Shown here: positions 44,998-55,671 of the stretch, in pieces
Layout of the letters: each line of letters opens with the position of its first letter
Numbering within the stretch: the first letter of the stretch is position 1
Source: Rhizobium sullae
GTDB taxonomy: Bacteria; Pseudomonadota; Alphaproteobacteria; Rhizobiales; Rhizobiaceae
NCBI RefSeq assembly: GCF_025200715.1
Contig: NZ_CP104143.1
Coordinates: forward strand, 1,488,001-1,552,000
Direction of reading: 5' to 3'
DNA length: 64,000 nt
Notes under the pieces: model-generated
What the model was told of the DNA's origin: nothing
Database searches by the model: none
What the model saw: the letters and a program-made list of their open reading frames with translations, nothing else
Translations under genes and position numbers: made by a program

Positions 44998-45822
44998 ATG
45001 ACTTCGACAGTTGATGTGACAGCGCTCTCCGATCTCCTCAGGCGGGCGGCGAAGGCCGAGATACTGCCACGTTTCCGGCGTCTCGGCAGCGGCGACGTAC
45101 GGATCAAGACCGAGGCGACCGATCTGGTGACAGAAGCCGACGAGCAGGCTGAGCGGATGATGAAGGCAGAGGTGGCCAAGCGCTGGCCTGACGCGGTCTT
45201 CATCGGCGAGGAGTCGGTTGCGGCCGACCCCGCGCTGCTCGGCAAGTTGCAGGGAGCGGATCTCGCGATCGTCGTCGATCCGGTCGACGGCACCTTCAAT
45301 TTCGCTTCCGGCATTCCCGCCTTCGGCGTCATGGCTTCGGTCGTGTCGAAGGGCGAAACTGTCGCCGGCATCATATACGACCCGATGGGCGACGACTGGG
45401 TGATGGCGGAGAAGGGCGGCGGCGCCTGGCTGCGGCGGCCGGAGGGCGAGGCGGAACGGCTGTCGGTGGCCACGCCGGTGGCTTTAGAACAGATGGTCGG
45501 CATGGCGTCCACCGGATATCTGCCCAAGGAAAAGCGGCCGGAAATTCTCGCAAATCTTGCGAAGGTCCGCTTCCTCGTAAATTACCGTTGCGCTGCGCAT
45601 GAATACCGGACATTCGCGTCGGGCCACGTGCACTATCTGATGTACAACAAGCTGATGCCCTGGGACCATCTGGCGGGAACGCTGATCTGCCAGGAGGCGG
45701 GCGCCCATGCGGCGCGTTTCGATGGCTCGCCCTATCTGCCGCACCACGTCGGCGGCGGCTTGCTGGTTGCTCCGGACAAGGCGTCATGGGAACTGCTACG
45801 GCGGGAAGTTTTCACGCTCTGA
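44998..45822 (+). CDS. Inositol monophosphatase family protein
   Basis: 274 residues from the ATG at 44998 after AAGGA. It shows the Mg/Li-sensitive phosphatase motifs GEES (70-73), the metal and catalytic IVVDPVDGTFNF (D94, D97) and the second PWDHLAGTLI. It hydrolyses small phosphate monoesters; whether inositol phosphate, histidinol phosphate or adenosine 3,5-bisphosphate is not readable. It is likely co-transcribed with ttcA, followed by a terminator at 45908. Confidence 0.9.
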   Translation: MTSTVDVTALSDLLRRAAKAEILPRFRRLGSGDVRIKTEATDLVTEADEQAERMMKAEVAKRWPDAVFIGEESVAADPALLGKLQGADLAIVVDPVDGTFNFASGIPAFGVMASVVSKGETVAGIIYDPMGDDWVMAEKGGGAWLRRPEGEAERLSVATPVALEQMVGMASTGYLPKEKRPEILANLAKVRFLVNYRCAAHEYRTFASGHVHYLMYNKLMPWDHLAGTLICQEAGAHAARFDGSPYLPHHVGGGLLVAPDKASWELLRREVFTL

Positions 45823-45907
45823 GGATTGAGGTCGCAAGCCTCGATCCATGTCCGACATATAGGGAGAAATGCATATTTCCTCCCAAGGCGTTTTGATCAC
45901 GATACCG

Positions 45908-45929
45908 CCCCGCTTCAGAGCGGGGTTTT
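45908..45929 (+). terminator. Intrinsic terminator after phosphatase gene
   Basis: CCCCGCT (45908-45914) pairs with AGCGGGG (45919-45925), followed by TTTT. Confidence 0.85.
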
Positions 45930-45944
45930 CGTGTTAGCCTTGGC

Positions 45945-46073
45945 TTAGTTCGTTGAACTTGTCGTGATCCGGTCGACCGGAATGCTGGGCGAGTTTTGCG
46001 GGAGGGATGCGATTGCGAACATCGTAAAGGCATAAGCGGCAAATACAGAAGCCGCGACGGTGGTCCTGATCAT
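45945..46073 (-). CDS. Small hydrophobic peptide, 42 codons (possible)
   Basis: A short open frame with a good GGAG six bases before the ATG at 46073. The peptide starts MIRTTVAASVFAAYAFTMFAIASLPQ, a hydrophobic segment like a signal peptide or single membrane anchor, then a polar tail VDRITTSSTN. Too short for homology judgment by eye. It lies convergent with the terminator at 45908. It may be a real small membrane protein or chance. Confidence 0.35.
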   Translation of the reverse strand: MIRTTVAASVFAAYAFTMFAIASLPQNSPSIPVDRITTSSTN

Positions 46074-46085
46074 CTCTTGCTCCAT

Positions 46086-46290
46086 CGTTGCCAAGACAGA
46101 TTAGCCCGAAAGGGCGATGGCCACAAGAAATATGAACGCCAGATGAACAAAACATCATGGCGAATACCCGTATTGCCGTGAGCGATGCGCCGTTGTGCGG
46201 TCAAATTGCTCGGGGTTCCGGAGCGACTCCGCCGGAACGAGTCGCCCGGTGATTCGTTGAGTGGAATGTTTTTGCGTGAGGTATAGCGTC
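46086..46290. other. Intergenic region with imperfect palindrome
   Basis: No gene seen. GTTCCGG (46215-46221) and CCGGAAC (46232-46238) form an inverted repeat near the DUF982 gene, with a nested GAGCGACTC / GAGTCGC pair; its role is unknown. Confidence 0.35.
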
Positions 46291-46539
46291 ATGGAGAAAA
46301 AGGATATCCGGAAATTCCCGCCCATCAGGATCAAACTTGGCGGACGCTATCGCGTCGTCAGGACGGTTCACGATGCCTATAAGCTGATGGTCATGGAATG
46401 GCCGATCCATGATGGTCCGGCGCTCTATCGTGCTGAGGTGACCTGCCTTGACGCCTTCAACGGCGCTATACCTCCAGAAGAAGTACGCAAGAAGTTCCTG
46501 GTCGCGGCCAGCGAGGCGCACCTGGAATACGTCGTCTGA
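46291..46539 (+). CDS. DUF982 protein
   Basis: 82 residues from the ATG at 46291. It matches the small DUF982 family, abundant in rhizobia, with VVRTVHDAYKLMVMEWPIHDGPAL and the cysteine-bearing CLDAFNG, followed by A-rich helix VRKKFLVAASEAHLEY. The function is unknown. It stands alone, convergent with the epimerase gene. Confidence 0.85.
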   Translation: MEKKDIRKFPPIRIKLGGRYRVVRTVHDAYKLMVMEWPIHDGPALYRAEVTCLDAFNGAIPPEEVRKKFLVAASEAHLEYVV

Positions 46540-46568
46540 CGCATACCAGCAGGGCTCAGCGTTCATTC

Positions 46569-47546
46569 TCAGACGTAAGCGGCTGCCTCAACGCGGAGAT
46601 AGTCCAGTGAGCGCCTGACACCTTCTTGAAGACTGATTCGTGGAGCGAGCCCGAAGCGCTGTTGAAGAGCAGTGTCGCCACACCGGAAAAACACACCTTC
46701 GGGACGGTTGGTCGTTCCGGCGACTTCCGGCGACCAGCCCAATTCTTGGCTGATCAGGACTGCGAGCTCGATGAAGGACGTCGTTCCGCCGGTCGAAAGG
46801 TTCATGCTTGTTCCCGTCGGCAGCCGGTGCACGGTTTGCCAGATGAAATCGATACAGTCGGCGATGTGAATGAAGTCGCGGCGCTGACGACCGGAGCCCC
46901 AAACGGACACCTCGGCTGCTCCCCATTCCTTGACCAATCTCTGGCAGATTGCTGGGAACGGGTAGGCGATATCCTGATCTTCGCCGTAGCCGCTGAATGG
47001 CCGATACGCGATGGCCCGGCCGCCGTATCGCTCGACATAGAGCTTCATGAGATACTCGCCAGTCAGCTTAGTCCAACCATAGCTCAGATCCGGAACGCCA
47101 AGCGGCCGTTCGAACGAAATCATCTCCTCCGAAAGCGCTGTCTGCATTTCCTCGGTCTGAAACGCCACCGGATAGGCTGCGCTGGAGCTGAAATAAACAA
47201 CGTTCCCGGGCTTGTTACAGCCCGCCCATCGCCACAGCGCGGCATCGACCGACAGGTCCTCGGCGACGAGAAGCGTTTCGTTCTCAAGCGTCATTCGTCC
47301 GCCGACGAGGGCGGCAAGATGAAAGACGTAGTCGAAACGTTGGGAGGAGGTCTCGAAGAATGATCTGCAATCCTCCTCAAGGAAGATGAAATGCTTGCTT
47401 GGGCGCCTCCAAAGAGCCGGGTGCTTTGCGCCTGTCCTCGGTTTCAGCGAGTCAACGCATACAATGTCCAGTCCTTCCGCGAGAAGCCGATCACAAAGAT
47501 GTCGGCCGACAAAACCGCATCCGCCTGTCACAAGTGCACGCACCAT
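46569..47546 (-). CDS. NAD-dependent sugar epimerase/dehydratase
   Basis: A 325-residue extended SDR enzyme. The Rossmann glycine motif is TGGCGFVGRHL (7-17). The catalytic YxxxK is YGWTK in SYGWTKLTGEYL, with Ser in SSSAAYP and the RPFSGYGE substrate loop. The general layout is that of UDP-glucose or GDP-mannose epimerases; the sugar is not readable. It overlaps the broken glycosyltransferase by 19 bp, which marks the pair as a former polysaccharide cluster. Confidence 0.88.
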   Translation of the reverse strand: MVRALVTGGCGFVGRHLCDRLLAEGLDIVCVDSLKPRTGAKHPALWRRPSKHFIFLEEDCRSFFETSSQRFDYVFHLAALVGGRMTLENETLLVAEDLSVDAALWRWAGCNKPGNVVYFSSSAAYPVAFQTEEMQTALSEEMISFERPLGVPDLSYGWTKLTGEYLMKLYVERYGGRAIAYRPFSGYGEDQDIAYPFPAICQRLVKEWGAAEVSVWGSGRQRRDFIHIADCIDFIWQTVHRLPTGTSMNLSTGGTTSFIELAVLISQELGWSPEVAGTTNRPEGVFFRCGDTALQQRFGLAPRISLQEGVRRSLDYLRVEAAAYV

Positions 47547-48097
47547 GATCCTCCTAAACCGTCACAAGGGCGGGCGGCTTCGCCGGTGTAGATGCCAGTA
47601 AATCGACGCTCCCAATCCTGTCGGTTTGGTGCGACTTTTTTTCCGAAAGCCCGTGCGCCTTCGGCCAGCCATTTCACAAGGCTATTGCTCTTGATTTTCA
47701 CCAGCGCCTCGGCGAGCGAGCCCGCGTCGCCGCTCTTGAAGACGAGGCCCGCGCCATTGCCTTCAATCTCTTCGGCAATGAGGGCGTTGCTGCTGACGAT
47801 TACGGGAATCCCGCGACCGAGCGTGCCTAGACTTTTCTCCCAGGTCGTCCGTCCGAGGAAGACGATGCGCTCTCTGCGCCAGAACTCGGTTGACCGCCGC
47901 GTCAACGGTTCCGTGGGTGTGCGCAATGTGGTGAAATGCCGGAAAGGACCCGGCTTTAGGTAGGTTTCGATGCATGTGCAATCGATGCCAGCGCTGCGGC
48001 GTGTCTGCAGGCACTGAATAGCTACCTTTGTTGCGCCGCCGCGCACAACCGATAGGCCATTTATGACTATGATCCGCATATCCTTGGACCGTCGCAA
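47528..48097 (-). pseudogene. Glycosyltransferase family 4, internally deleted
   Basis: The 189-codon frame has an N-terminal start MRIIVINGLSVVRGGATKVA (from codon 7, 48079) like GT4 enzymes, then after residue ~75 jumps to the C-terminal domain RERIVFLGRTTWEKSLGTLG with the donor-site IPVIVSSNALIAEEIEGNGAGLVF. GT4 proteins are usually ~360-400 residues, so ~190 from the middle are missing while the frame stays open. I read it as non-functional. Intergenic 48098-48359 downstream of the MFS gene shows nothing further. Confidence 0.65.
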
Positions 48098-48359
48098 CAG
48101 AGCCGCATGCCCCGACCGGGCTTGAAGTTTGATTGGTGGTGTTAAAATCCCCCATCCTATGAGGCGATGTTTTCAGGCTGATTGCAATTCAGCCTTTTGC
48201 ACTAATCTGCAATCATCAAATGTGCAGGACTTTACATAAGGTTGCAGACGATCCGAATGCGCAACAAGCTGTGGTAGCGGCTCGCCTCATCGCGCAGCCT
48301 GCAACCGCGACGCAGGCCAGGTCCGCAGCGCTCCCGCCGGAACGAAGGCGCTTGCTCCA

Positions 48360-49637
48360 TCAGAAATGCGCAGCACCCGGGTCGAGTTGAGGACCGTCGC
48401 CCGGGTGGGTGAAGAGCTTGCCGTTTTCGGCCCAAAGCGTCGCAACGATGCTGACGGCGCCGAAGACCGCAAAGCCGGCAAAGAGCGGCTGGACAGTGCC
48501 GTTGAAGAGCTGGCCGACGGCGCCGCCGAGCAGTGCGCCGACGGACGTCGACACGAAGCCGGTGATGGCGGTCGCCGTGCCTGCGAGATTGCCCATCGGC
48601 TCCAGGCTGATTGCCGTGAAGTTCGTGGCGATCACCGCAAACATCATCAGCAGAATCGAAAACAGCGCATAGTCCAGCGCGAAATTGACACTTCCACCGA
48701 GCGCCATGACGTAGCCGAATGCCGAAATCACTGTGAAGAGGATCATGGCCGTGTGCGAGATGCGGCGCATGCCGAAGGTGCGGACGAAGAAGCCGTTGGC
48801 GAAGTTCGCCACCGCGATGCCGCCTGCCGTTGCCGCAAAAGCGATTGGCAGCCAATCGCCGAGGCCGTAGACCTCGCCGAAGACCTGCTGGACAGAGATG
48901 ACGTAGGCGCTGATCACGCCCGTGAACATCGTGAGCCCGATCATGTAACCGCAGGTGATGCGGTTCGTGAGAACGGTCCTGAAGCCATCGACGATCGAAC
49001 CGACGGAGAGCGGGATACGCTCGGCAGCCGGCAGCGACTCCTTCAGTCGCGTCAGCGCCCAGAGGAAGAGGATCGAGCCGACGACACCGAGCAGGATGAA
49101 AATCCAGTGCCAGTCGGCGTAGCTGATGATCAGCTGGCCGACGGAAGGCGCGACGATCGGTACGATCATGAAAACGATCATCACATAGGACATGACGCGG
49201 GCCATTTCGCGGCCGCCGAAACAGTCGCGGACGATCGCCATCGTGGTGATGCGGACGGCCGCCCCGCCGATGCCCTGGACGAAGCGCATTACGAGCAGCA
49301 TCTCGAAGCTGCCGGTCAGTGCTGCGCCGAACATCGCCAGCACATACACGGCAAGACCACCAAGCAGGATGCGGCGGCGGCCGAAGGTGTCAGAAAGACT
49401 GCCGAAGACGATCTGTGAGACACCGAAACCGAAGAAAAACACGCCGATGACAAGCTGCGCATCATTGGTCGTCGTCACGCTCAGCGAGCGGCCAATGGCG
49501 GGCAGGGCGGGTAACATGCTGTCGATCGCCATGGCGATACTGGCGGTCATGATGGCGATGGTGATGACGAATTCGGTGAAGCCCATGCCGATGCGGCTGG
49601 AGCCCTGGTTTTCGGCGTGCGGTTTATGCGCGGTCAT
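48360..49637 (-). CDS. Bcr/CflA-type MFS multidrug exporter (copy 2)
   Basis: A 425-residue 12-helix transporter. Helix 1-2 region SMLPALPAIGRSL and the loop FGSLSDTFGRRRILLGGL (MFS motif A) match the Bcr/CflA drug-resistance subfamily, as does LRFVQGIGGAAVRI. It is 42 bp after the next gene upstream, a paralogue, so both are one operon. The substrates may be bicyclomycin-like drugs or metabolites; not readable. Confidence 0.9.
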   Translation of the reverse strand: MTAHKPHAENQGSSRIGMGFTEFVITIAIMTASIAMAIDSMLPALPAIGRSLSVTTTNDAQLVIGVFFFGFGVSQIVFGSLSDTFGRRRILLGGLAVYVLAMFGAALTGSFEMLLVMRFVQGIGGAAVRITTMAIVRDCFGGREMARVMSYVMIVFMIVPIVAPSVGQLIISYADWHWIFILLGVVGSILFLWALTRLKESLPAAERIPLSVGSIVDGFRTVLTNRITCGYMIGLTMFTGVISAYVISVQQVFGEVYGLGDWLPIAFAATAGGIAVANFANGFFVRTFGMRRISHTAMILFTVISAFGYVMALGGSVNFALDYALFSILLMMFAVIATNFTAISLEPMGNLAGTATAITGFVSTSVGALLGGAVGQLFNGTVQPLFAGFAVFGAVSIVATLWAENGKLFTHPGDGPQLDPGAAHF

Positions 49638-49679
49638 TCTTCAAATCCGATCAATGTAAAATAAAAAAAGACGGCCCGC

Positions 49680-50927
49680 TCAGGCACGCGGATTGTGGGG
49701 TTGAAACAGGCGGCCCTTCTCGGCGATCAGGACGAAGACCAGTCCGATGATCGACACGGCGAAGTAGCCGGAGACCATGGGCAGCGCGGTGCCGTCAAAG
49801 GCCTGGCCGATGGCCGCGCCGATGAGCGCGCCGCCGATCGTGCTCATGAAGCCGAGCACGGAGGAGGCGGTGCCCGCCACGTGGCCGAGCGGCTCCATGG
49901 CGAGCGAGTTGAAGTTCGAGCCGATCCAGCCGAACTGGAACATCGCAATGCCGAAGAAGCCGATGAAAAGGAAGAAGGGCATCGGTTGCGGGCCAACGAC
50001 CTGCACGATCATCCAAAGCGTGTTGACGGCGAGGAAGCCGAGCAGCGATCCATGCGACAGCCGCCGCATGCCGAACTTGCCGACGAAGCGCGAGTTGAGG
50101 AACGAGGCAATGGACATAAAGATCGCGACGGCGGCGAAGGCGAAGGGAAAATAGACGCCGAGATCGTAGATGCCGACATAGATCTGCTGGGCGGAGTTGA
50201 TGAAGCCGAACAGGGAGCCGAAGATGAAGGTGGTGGCAAGCGTGTAACACAGCGCAATGCGGTTCGTCAGAACGAGCTTGAAGCCGCCGAGGATCGAGCG
50301 CGCCGTGAATGGCCGAACGTTGCGCGGATCGAGCGTTTCTGGCATGCGATAGAAGGTCCATGCAGCGATTGCCGCCCCCATTGCGGCTATGAAGACGAAG
50401 ATCATATGCCAGCTGGCAAAGAGCATGATGATCTGGCCGCTGCCTGGCGCAATGACCGGTACAATCATGAACACCATCATGATCAGAGACATAACTTCGG
50501 CCATCTGCCGGCCACCGTAGATGTCGCGGACGATCGAAATGGTGATGACGCGCGTTGCGGCCGAGCCGATGCCCTGAATGAAACGCAGCACGAGCAAGCC
50601 GGCAAACGAGGGTATGAAAACGATTCCGATCGCGGACGCGATATAAATCCCTAGACCAACGAGAAGCGGCAAGCGGCGGCCGAAGCGATCGGAAATCGGC
50701 CCGTAGAAGAGCTGAGCGGCGCCGAAGCCAAGAAGATAGGTCGAGACGACGAATTGCCGGTGGTTTTCGCTTTCGACGCCGAGATTTGCGCCGATCTGTT
50801 GCAGAGCCGGCAGCATGATATCGATCGCCAGCGAATTGGTTGCCATCAAAAATGCGGCGAGCGCGATGAATTCACGCTTGCCCATGGGCATTTGGCCCGC
50901 GGACACGGCTTGAGATGAATCTGTCAC
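49680..50927 (-). CDS. Bcr/CflA-type MFS multidrug exporter (copy 1)
   Basis: A 415-residue 12-helix transporter with IDIMLPALQQIGANLGV, FYGPISDRFGRRLPLLVGL (motif A), and LRFIQGIGSAATRVITI. It is clearly related along its full length to the gene behind it but diverged, so the duplication is old. The start is read as GTG at 50927. It may export drugs or metabolites. Confidence 0.9.
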   Translation of the reverse strand: MTDSSQAVSAGQMPMGKREFIALAAFLMATNSLAIDIMLPALQQIGANLGVESENHRQFVVSTYLLGFGAAQLFYGPISDRFGRRLPLLVGLGIYIASAIGIVFIPSFAGLLVLRFIQGIGSAATRVITISIVRDIYGGRQMAEVMSLIMMVFMIVPVIAPGSGQIIMLFASWHMIFVFIAAMGAAIAAWTFYRMPETLDPRNVRPFTARSILGGFKLVLTNRIALCYTLATTFIFGSLFGFINSAQQIYVGIYDLGVYFPFAFAAVAIFMSIASFLNSRFVGKFGMRRLSHGSLLGFLAVNTLWMIVQVVGPQPMPFFLFIGFFGIAMFQFGWIGSNFNSLAMEPLGHVAGTASSVLGFMSTIGGALIGAAIGQAFDGTALPMVSGYFAVSIIGLVFVLIAEKGRLFQPHNPRA

Positions 50928-51001
50928 GATGAAAATCCCATAAACAGGTCAAGGCGCTGTTCAGCACAGCGCCTCGAACTCGAATTTGAACAGATTTGGA
51001 A

Positions 51002-51019
51002 ACCGGGCGAACGCCCGGT
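51002..51019 (-). terminator. Hairpin after grxD
   Basis: ACCGGGCG (51002-51009) and CGCCCGGT (51012-51019), 6 bp after the grxD stop. On the minus strand only a weak T run follows. Confidence 0.5.
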
Positions 51020-51025
51020 GACCTG

Positions 51026-51358
51026 TCAGGCGGCGCGAACCGTGACGCCGCTTTCCTGGAAGTGTTGCTTCAACTCGCCGGCCTGGAACATTTCCCGCAC
51101 GATGTCACAGCCGCCGATGAACTCGCCCTTCACGTAAAGCTGCGGGATCGTCGGCCAATTCGAATAATCCTTGATGCCCTGGCGGATTTCCGAATCGGCG
51201 AGCACGTCAATGCCCTTGTAGTCGACGCCGAGGTAATCGAGGATCTGGACGACTTGGCCGGAGAAACCGCACTGCGGAAACTGCGGCGTGCCCTTCATGA
51301 AAAGGACGACGTCGTTCGTCTTGACTTCGTTGTCGATGAATTCGTTGATACCGCTCAT
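51026..51358 (-). CDS. grxD: Monothiol glutaredoxin Grx4
   Basis: 110 residues from the ATG at 51358 after AGGA. The CGFS active site has its single cysteine at C30 (FPQCGFSGQ). The glutathione-site blocks NWPTIPQLYVKGEFIGGCDIV are present. It carries a 2Fe-2S cluster and usually pairs with BolA in cluster delivery; here bolA lies ~1.7 kb away, split off by two inserted genes. Confidence 0.95.
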   Translation of the reverse strand: MSGINEFIDNEVKTNDVVLFMKGTPQFPQCGFSGQVVQILDYLGVDYKGIDVLADSEIRQGIKDYSNWPTIPQLYVKGEFIGGCDIVREMFQAGELKQHFQESGVTVRAA

Positions 51359-51497
51359 GAGACCCAATCCTTTCAACAGGCAGGTTAAAGGCCCGCCGTT
51401 TCAATCGTTAGCCTTAAATAGCATGTGACGGCCCAAATTCCAGCCGCCAAAACCAAAAAAAGATAAGCATGCTACCCGATGCGCAATGTTGAAAAAA

Positions 51498-51725
51498 CTA
51501 GCGGCCGCGCTGCCTGCTGCGGGTCGCGACGGTGCGGCGTTTGCTGACCTGCTTCCTGGCGGGTTTGCTTGCGGTCGAAGCCTTGCGGGTGAAGCGGCCG
51601 GTCGTGGCCGAGCGCGTCTGGCGCTTCTTTCGCTTGGTCGTGGTGCGGCCCGCCGTCTTCTTGAGGATTTCCTTAAGCACACTTTCGACCACGCCGCTGA
51701 CGAGTTCCTTCACGATATCGGCCAT
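51498..51725 (-). CDS. Small strongly basic protein with amphipathic N-terminus
   Basis: 75 residues from the ATG at 51725, which follows GGGAGGGG. Residues 1-25 form an amphipathic helix (ADIVKELVSGVVESVLKEILKK); the rest is K/R-rich (GRTTTKRKKRQTRSATTGRF and on to an RQRGR end), like histone-like or nucleic-acid-binding tails. I do not recognise a family. It sits between grxD and the membrane hydrolase gene. Confidence 0.65.
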   Translation of the reverse strand: MADIVKELVSGVVESVLKEILKKTAGRTTTKRKKRQTRSATTGRFTRKASTASKPARKQVSKRRTVATRSRQRGR

Positions 51726-51882
51726 CGGCCCCTCCCGCACTAAAAACGCTCCGAGGCTATTGAATTCCGGATGCTTTCGGTTAGCAAGCGCTCTTCAACG
51801 GCACGAGAGCTTTTTCCGCCACATTTCCCATGCATGCGCGATCTGCGAGTTGGCGGCGCGGACTCGCTGGAAAGATATATTA

Positions 51883-53034
51883 ATGAATTTGATCAGCAAG
51901 AGGGTGGTGCTTCACTTCCCGGGTTTCGAGCCGCTGGACGGGAAGGCGCACCGGGCGCGCTACGAGCGAACCGCCAGACAGAGCGGAAAGGTTTGGGGCT
52001 TCGAGGCGCAGATAGGCGAGATAGACGATTGCGACGGGTTTGCGAAATTCGATGTACGCGCAGCCTCCGATCTCTGGCAGACGGCAAGCAGGGTTCATGT
52101 TTTCGATCACGATGTGCTGGTGCGGCATCTTAGTGCCAAACCGGTGACGACGCGCATTCTCGACGGCTTTGCCGCCTGTGGCAGCATCATCGTGGACGGG
52201 GGACTGAACGGCTATTTCCGCCATGCCTGGCGCTTTGGCCTTTTCTTCATCTTTCCCTTCCTGCTGATGCTCCTCGGCCTTATGCTAGCGGCCACGATCG
52301 CGGCAGCGCCGATGGGCTTCAGCCTTGAGGTTTGGCATCTCGTCTGGAGCCTTCCGGCAGCTGCTGTCTTTTTCACTTATATCTTCTTGCCATTCGCCGA
52401 ACGCTTCTACACCCTGCATCTCTTCGCGGACTGGGAAATGGCGGTTGCACTCGGGCGTATGGATCGCCCCAAGTTTACCGCGTGGCTGGAGCGCTGTGCA
52501 TCAGCCGTGCGCGAGGCGCTGCAGGAGGATGCCGACGAATATATAATCTCCTCGCACAGCATGGGATCGAGCGTTGCCGCGCATGTCGTCGGCTCGCTGC
52601 TTGAAAAGGAGCCGGCGCTCTTCGACGGCAAGAAGGTCACCTTTGCTTCGCTCGGTTCGGCGGTGCTGCAATGCGCGCTGCTGTCATCCGCAAAAGCACT
52701 GCGGGCGCGTGTCGCGCTGATCGCGCGTTGCCGATCCGTCTTCTGGCTCGACGTGCACTGCCTGACAGACGCGATCCATTTCTACAAGGTGCCCGTCGTG
52801 GCGGCCTCGGGGCATCGGAATGCGCCGCAGGCGAAGATGCAGTTCATCCGCGTCAAGCAGATGCTGACGCCGGAACACTACAAAAAGATCAAACTGGATT
52901 TTCTGCGCGTGCACCGGCAATACGTGCTGGGCCCGGATTTGCGGGGGCCCTTTGATTTTACGCTGCTGACGGCGGGTCCCGTGCCCGCCGGTCTTTTCCC
53001 TGACGGTGGATTGAAAGAAATGCCCGGCTTGTGA
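51883..53034 (+). CDS. Membrane protein with alpha/beta-hydrolase-like serine motif
   Basis: 383 residues from the ATG at 51883. Residues ~5-110 are soluble (RVVLHFPGFEPLDGKAHRARY opening, like the first strand of a hydrolase). Two membrane helices lie at ~112-140 and ~150-172 (GLFFIFPFLLMLLGLMLAA, VWSLPAAAVFFTYIFLPFA). The C-terminal part holds ISSHSMGSSVAAHVV, with S226 in an S-H-S-M-G elbow resembling GxSxG lipases. A membrane-bound lipase or esterase is inference. Opposite in strand to its neighbours, it separates bolA from grxD. Confidence 0.7.
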   Translation: MNLISKRVVLHFPGFEPLDGKAHRARYERTARQSGKVWGFEAQIGEIDDCDGFAKFDVRAASDLWQTASRVHVFDHDVLVRHLSAKPVTTRILDGFAACGSIIVDGGLNGYFRHAWRFGLFFIFPFLLMLLGLMLAATIAAAPMGFSLEVWHLVWSLPAAAVFFTYIFLPFAERFYTLHLFADWEMAVALGRMDRPKFTAWLERCASAVREALQEDADEYIISSHSMGSSVAAHVVGSLLEKEPALFDGKKVTFASLGSAVLQCALLSSAKALRARVALIARCRSVFWLDVHCLTDAIHFYKVPVVAASGHRNAPQAKMQFIRVKQMLTPEHYKKIKLDFLRVHRQYVLGPDLRGPFDFTLLTAGPVPAGLFPDGGLKEMPGL

Positions 53035-53042
53035 CCGGGCAT
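53022..53042. terminator. Hairpin overlapping the stop codon of the membrane hydrolase
   Basis: TGCCCGG (53022-53028) and CCGGGCA (53036-53042) enclose the TGA at 53032-53034; it could serve both this gene and the convergent bolA. Confidence 0.55.
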
Positions 53043-53056
53043 TGTAATCTCGAAGA

Positions 53057-53290
53057 TCACTCGGGGGCCGATGTCTGCAGGGCCAGGGCATGCAGAATGC
53101 CGCCCATGTTTCCTTTAAGGGCCTCATACACCATCTGGTGCTGCTGCACGCGGCTCTTGCCTCGGAAGGCTTCGGCCACAACTTCGGCGGCGTAATGATC
53201 ACCGTCGCCGGCAAGGTCGCGGATCGTCACCTTGGCACCGGGTATCCCGGCCTTGATCAGGTCTTCGATATCGCCGGGTTTCATGGCCAT
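53057..53290 (-). CDS. bolA: BolA family protein
   Basis: 77 residues from the ATG at 53290 after AAGGAG. It shows DIEDLIKAGIPGAKVTIRDLAGDGDHYAAEVV and the FRGKSRVQQHQMVYEALKG core with the cluster-binding His. It partners with monothiol glutaredoxin in iron-sulfur handling. It lies 19 bp behind purL, as in other alphaproteobacteria. Confidence 0.93.
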   Translation of the reverse strand: MAMKPGDIEDLIKAGIPGAKVTIRDLAGDGDHYAAEVVAEAFRGKSRVQQHQMVYEALKGNMGGILHALALQTSAPE

Positions 53291-53309
53291 GATCGTTACT
53301 CCTTGCACA

Positions 53310-55586
<2,277 letters not shown>

Positions 55587-55671
55587 TTAGCCTATGTAAG
55601 CGCGGCGCGCGACAGGAAAATGCCCGCCGTCAACAAAGAGCGGACAAAGCGCCTTTGATGCAGGCGTTCGA

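Noticed and set aside
48239..48310. Complementary GGTTGCAG and CTGCAACC words, a tRNA-like or structured RNA
   Set aside because: About 55 nt apart with no cloverleaf, no TTCNA loop and no anticodon arm; likely chance pairing.
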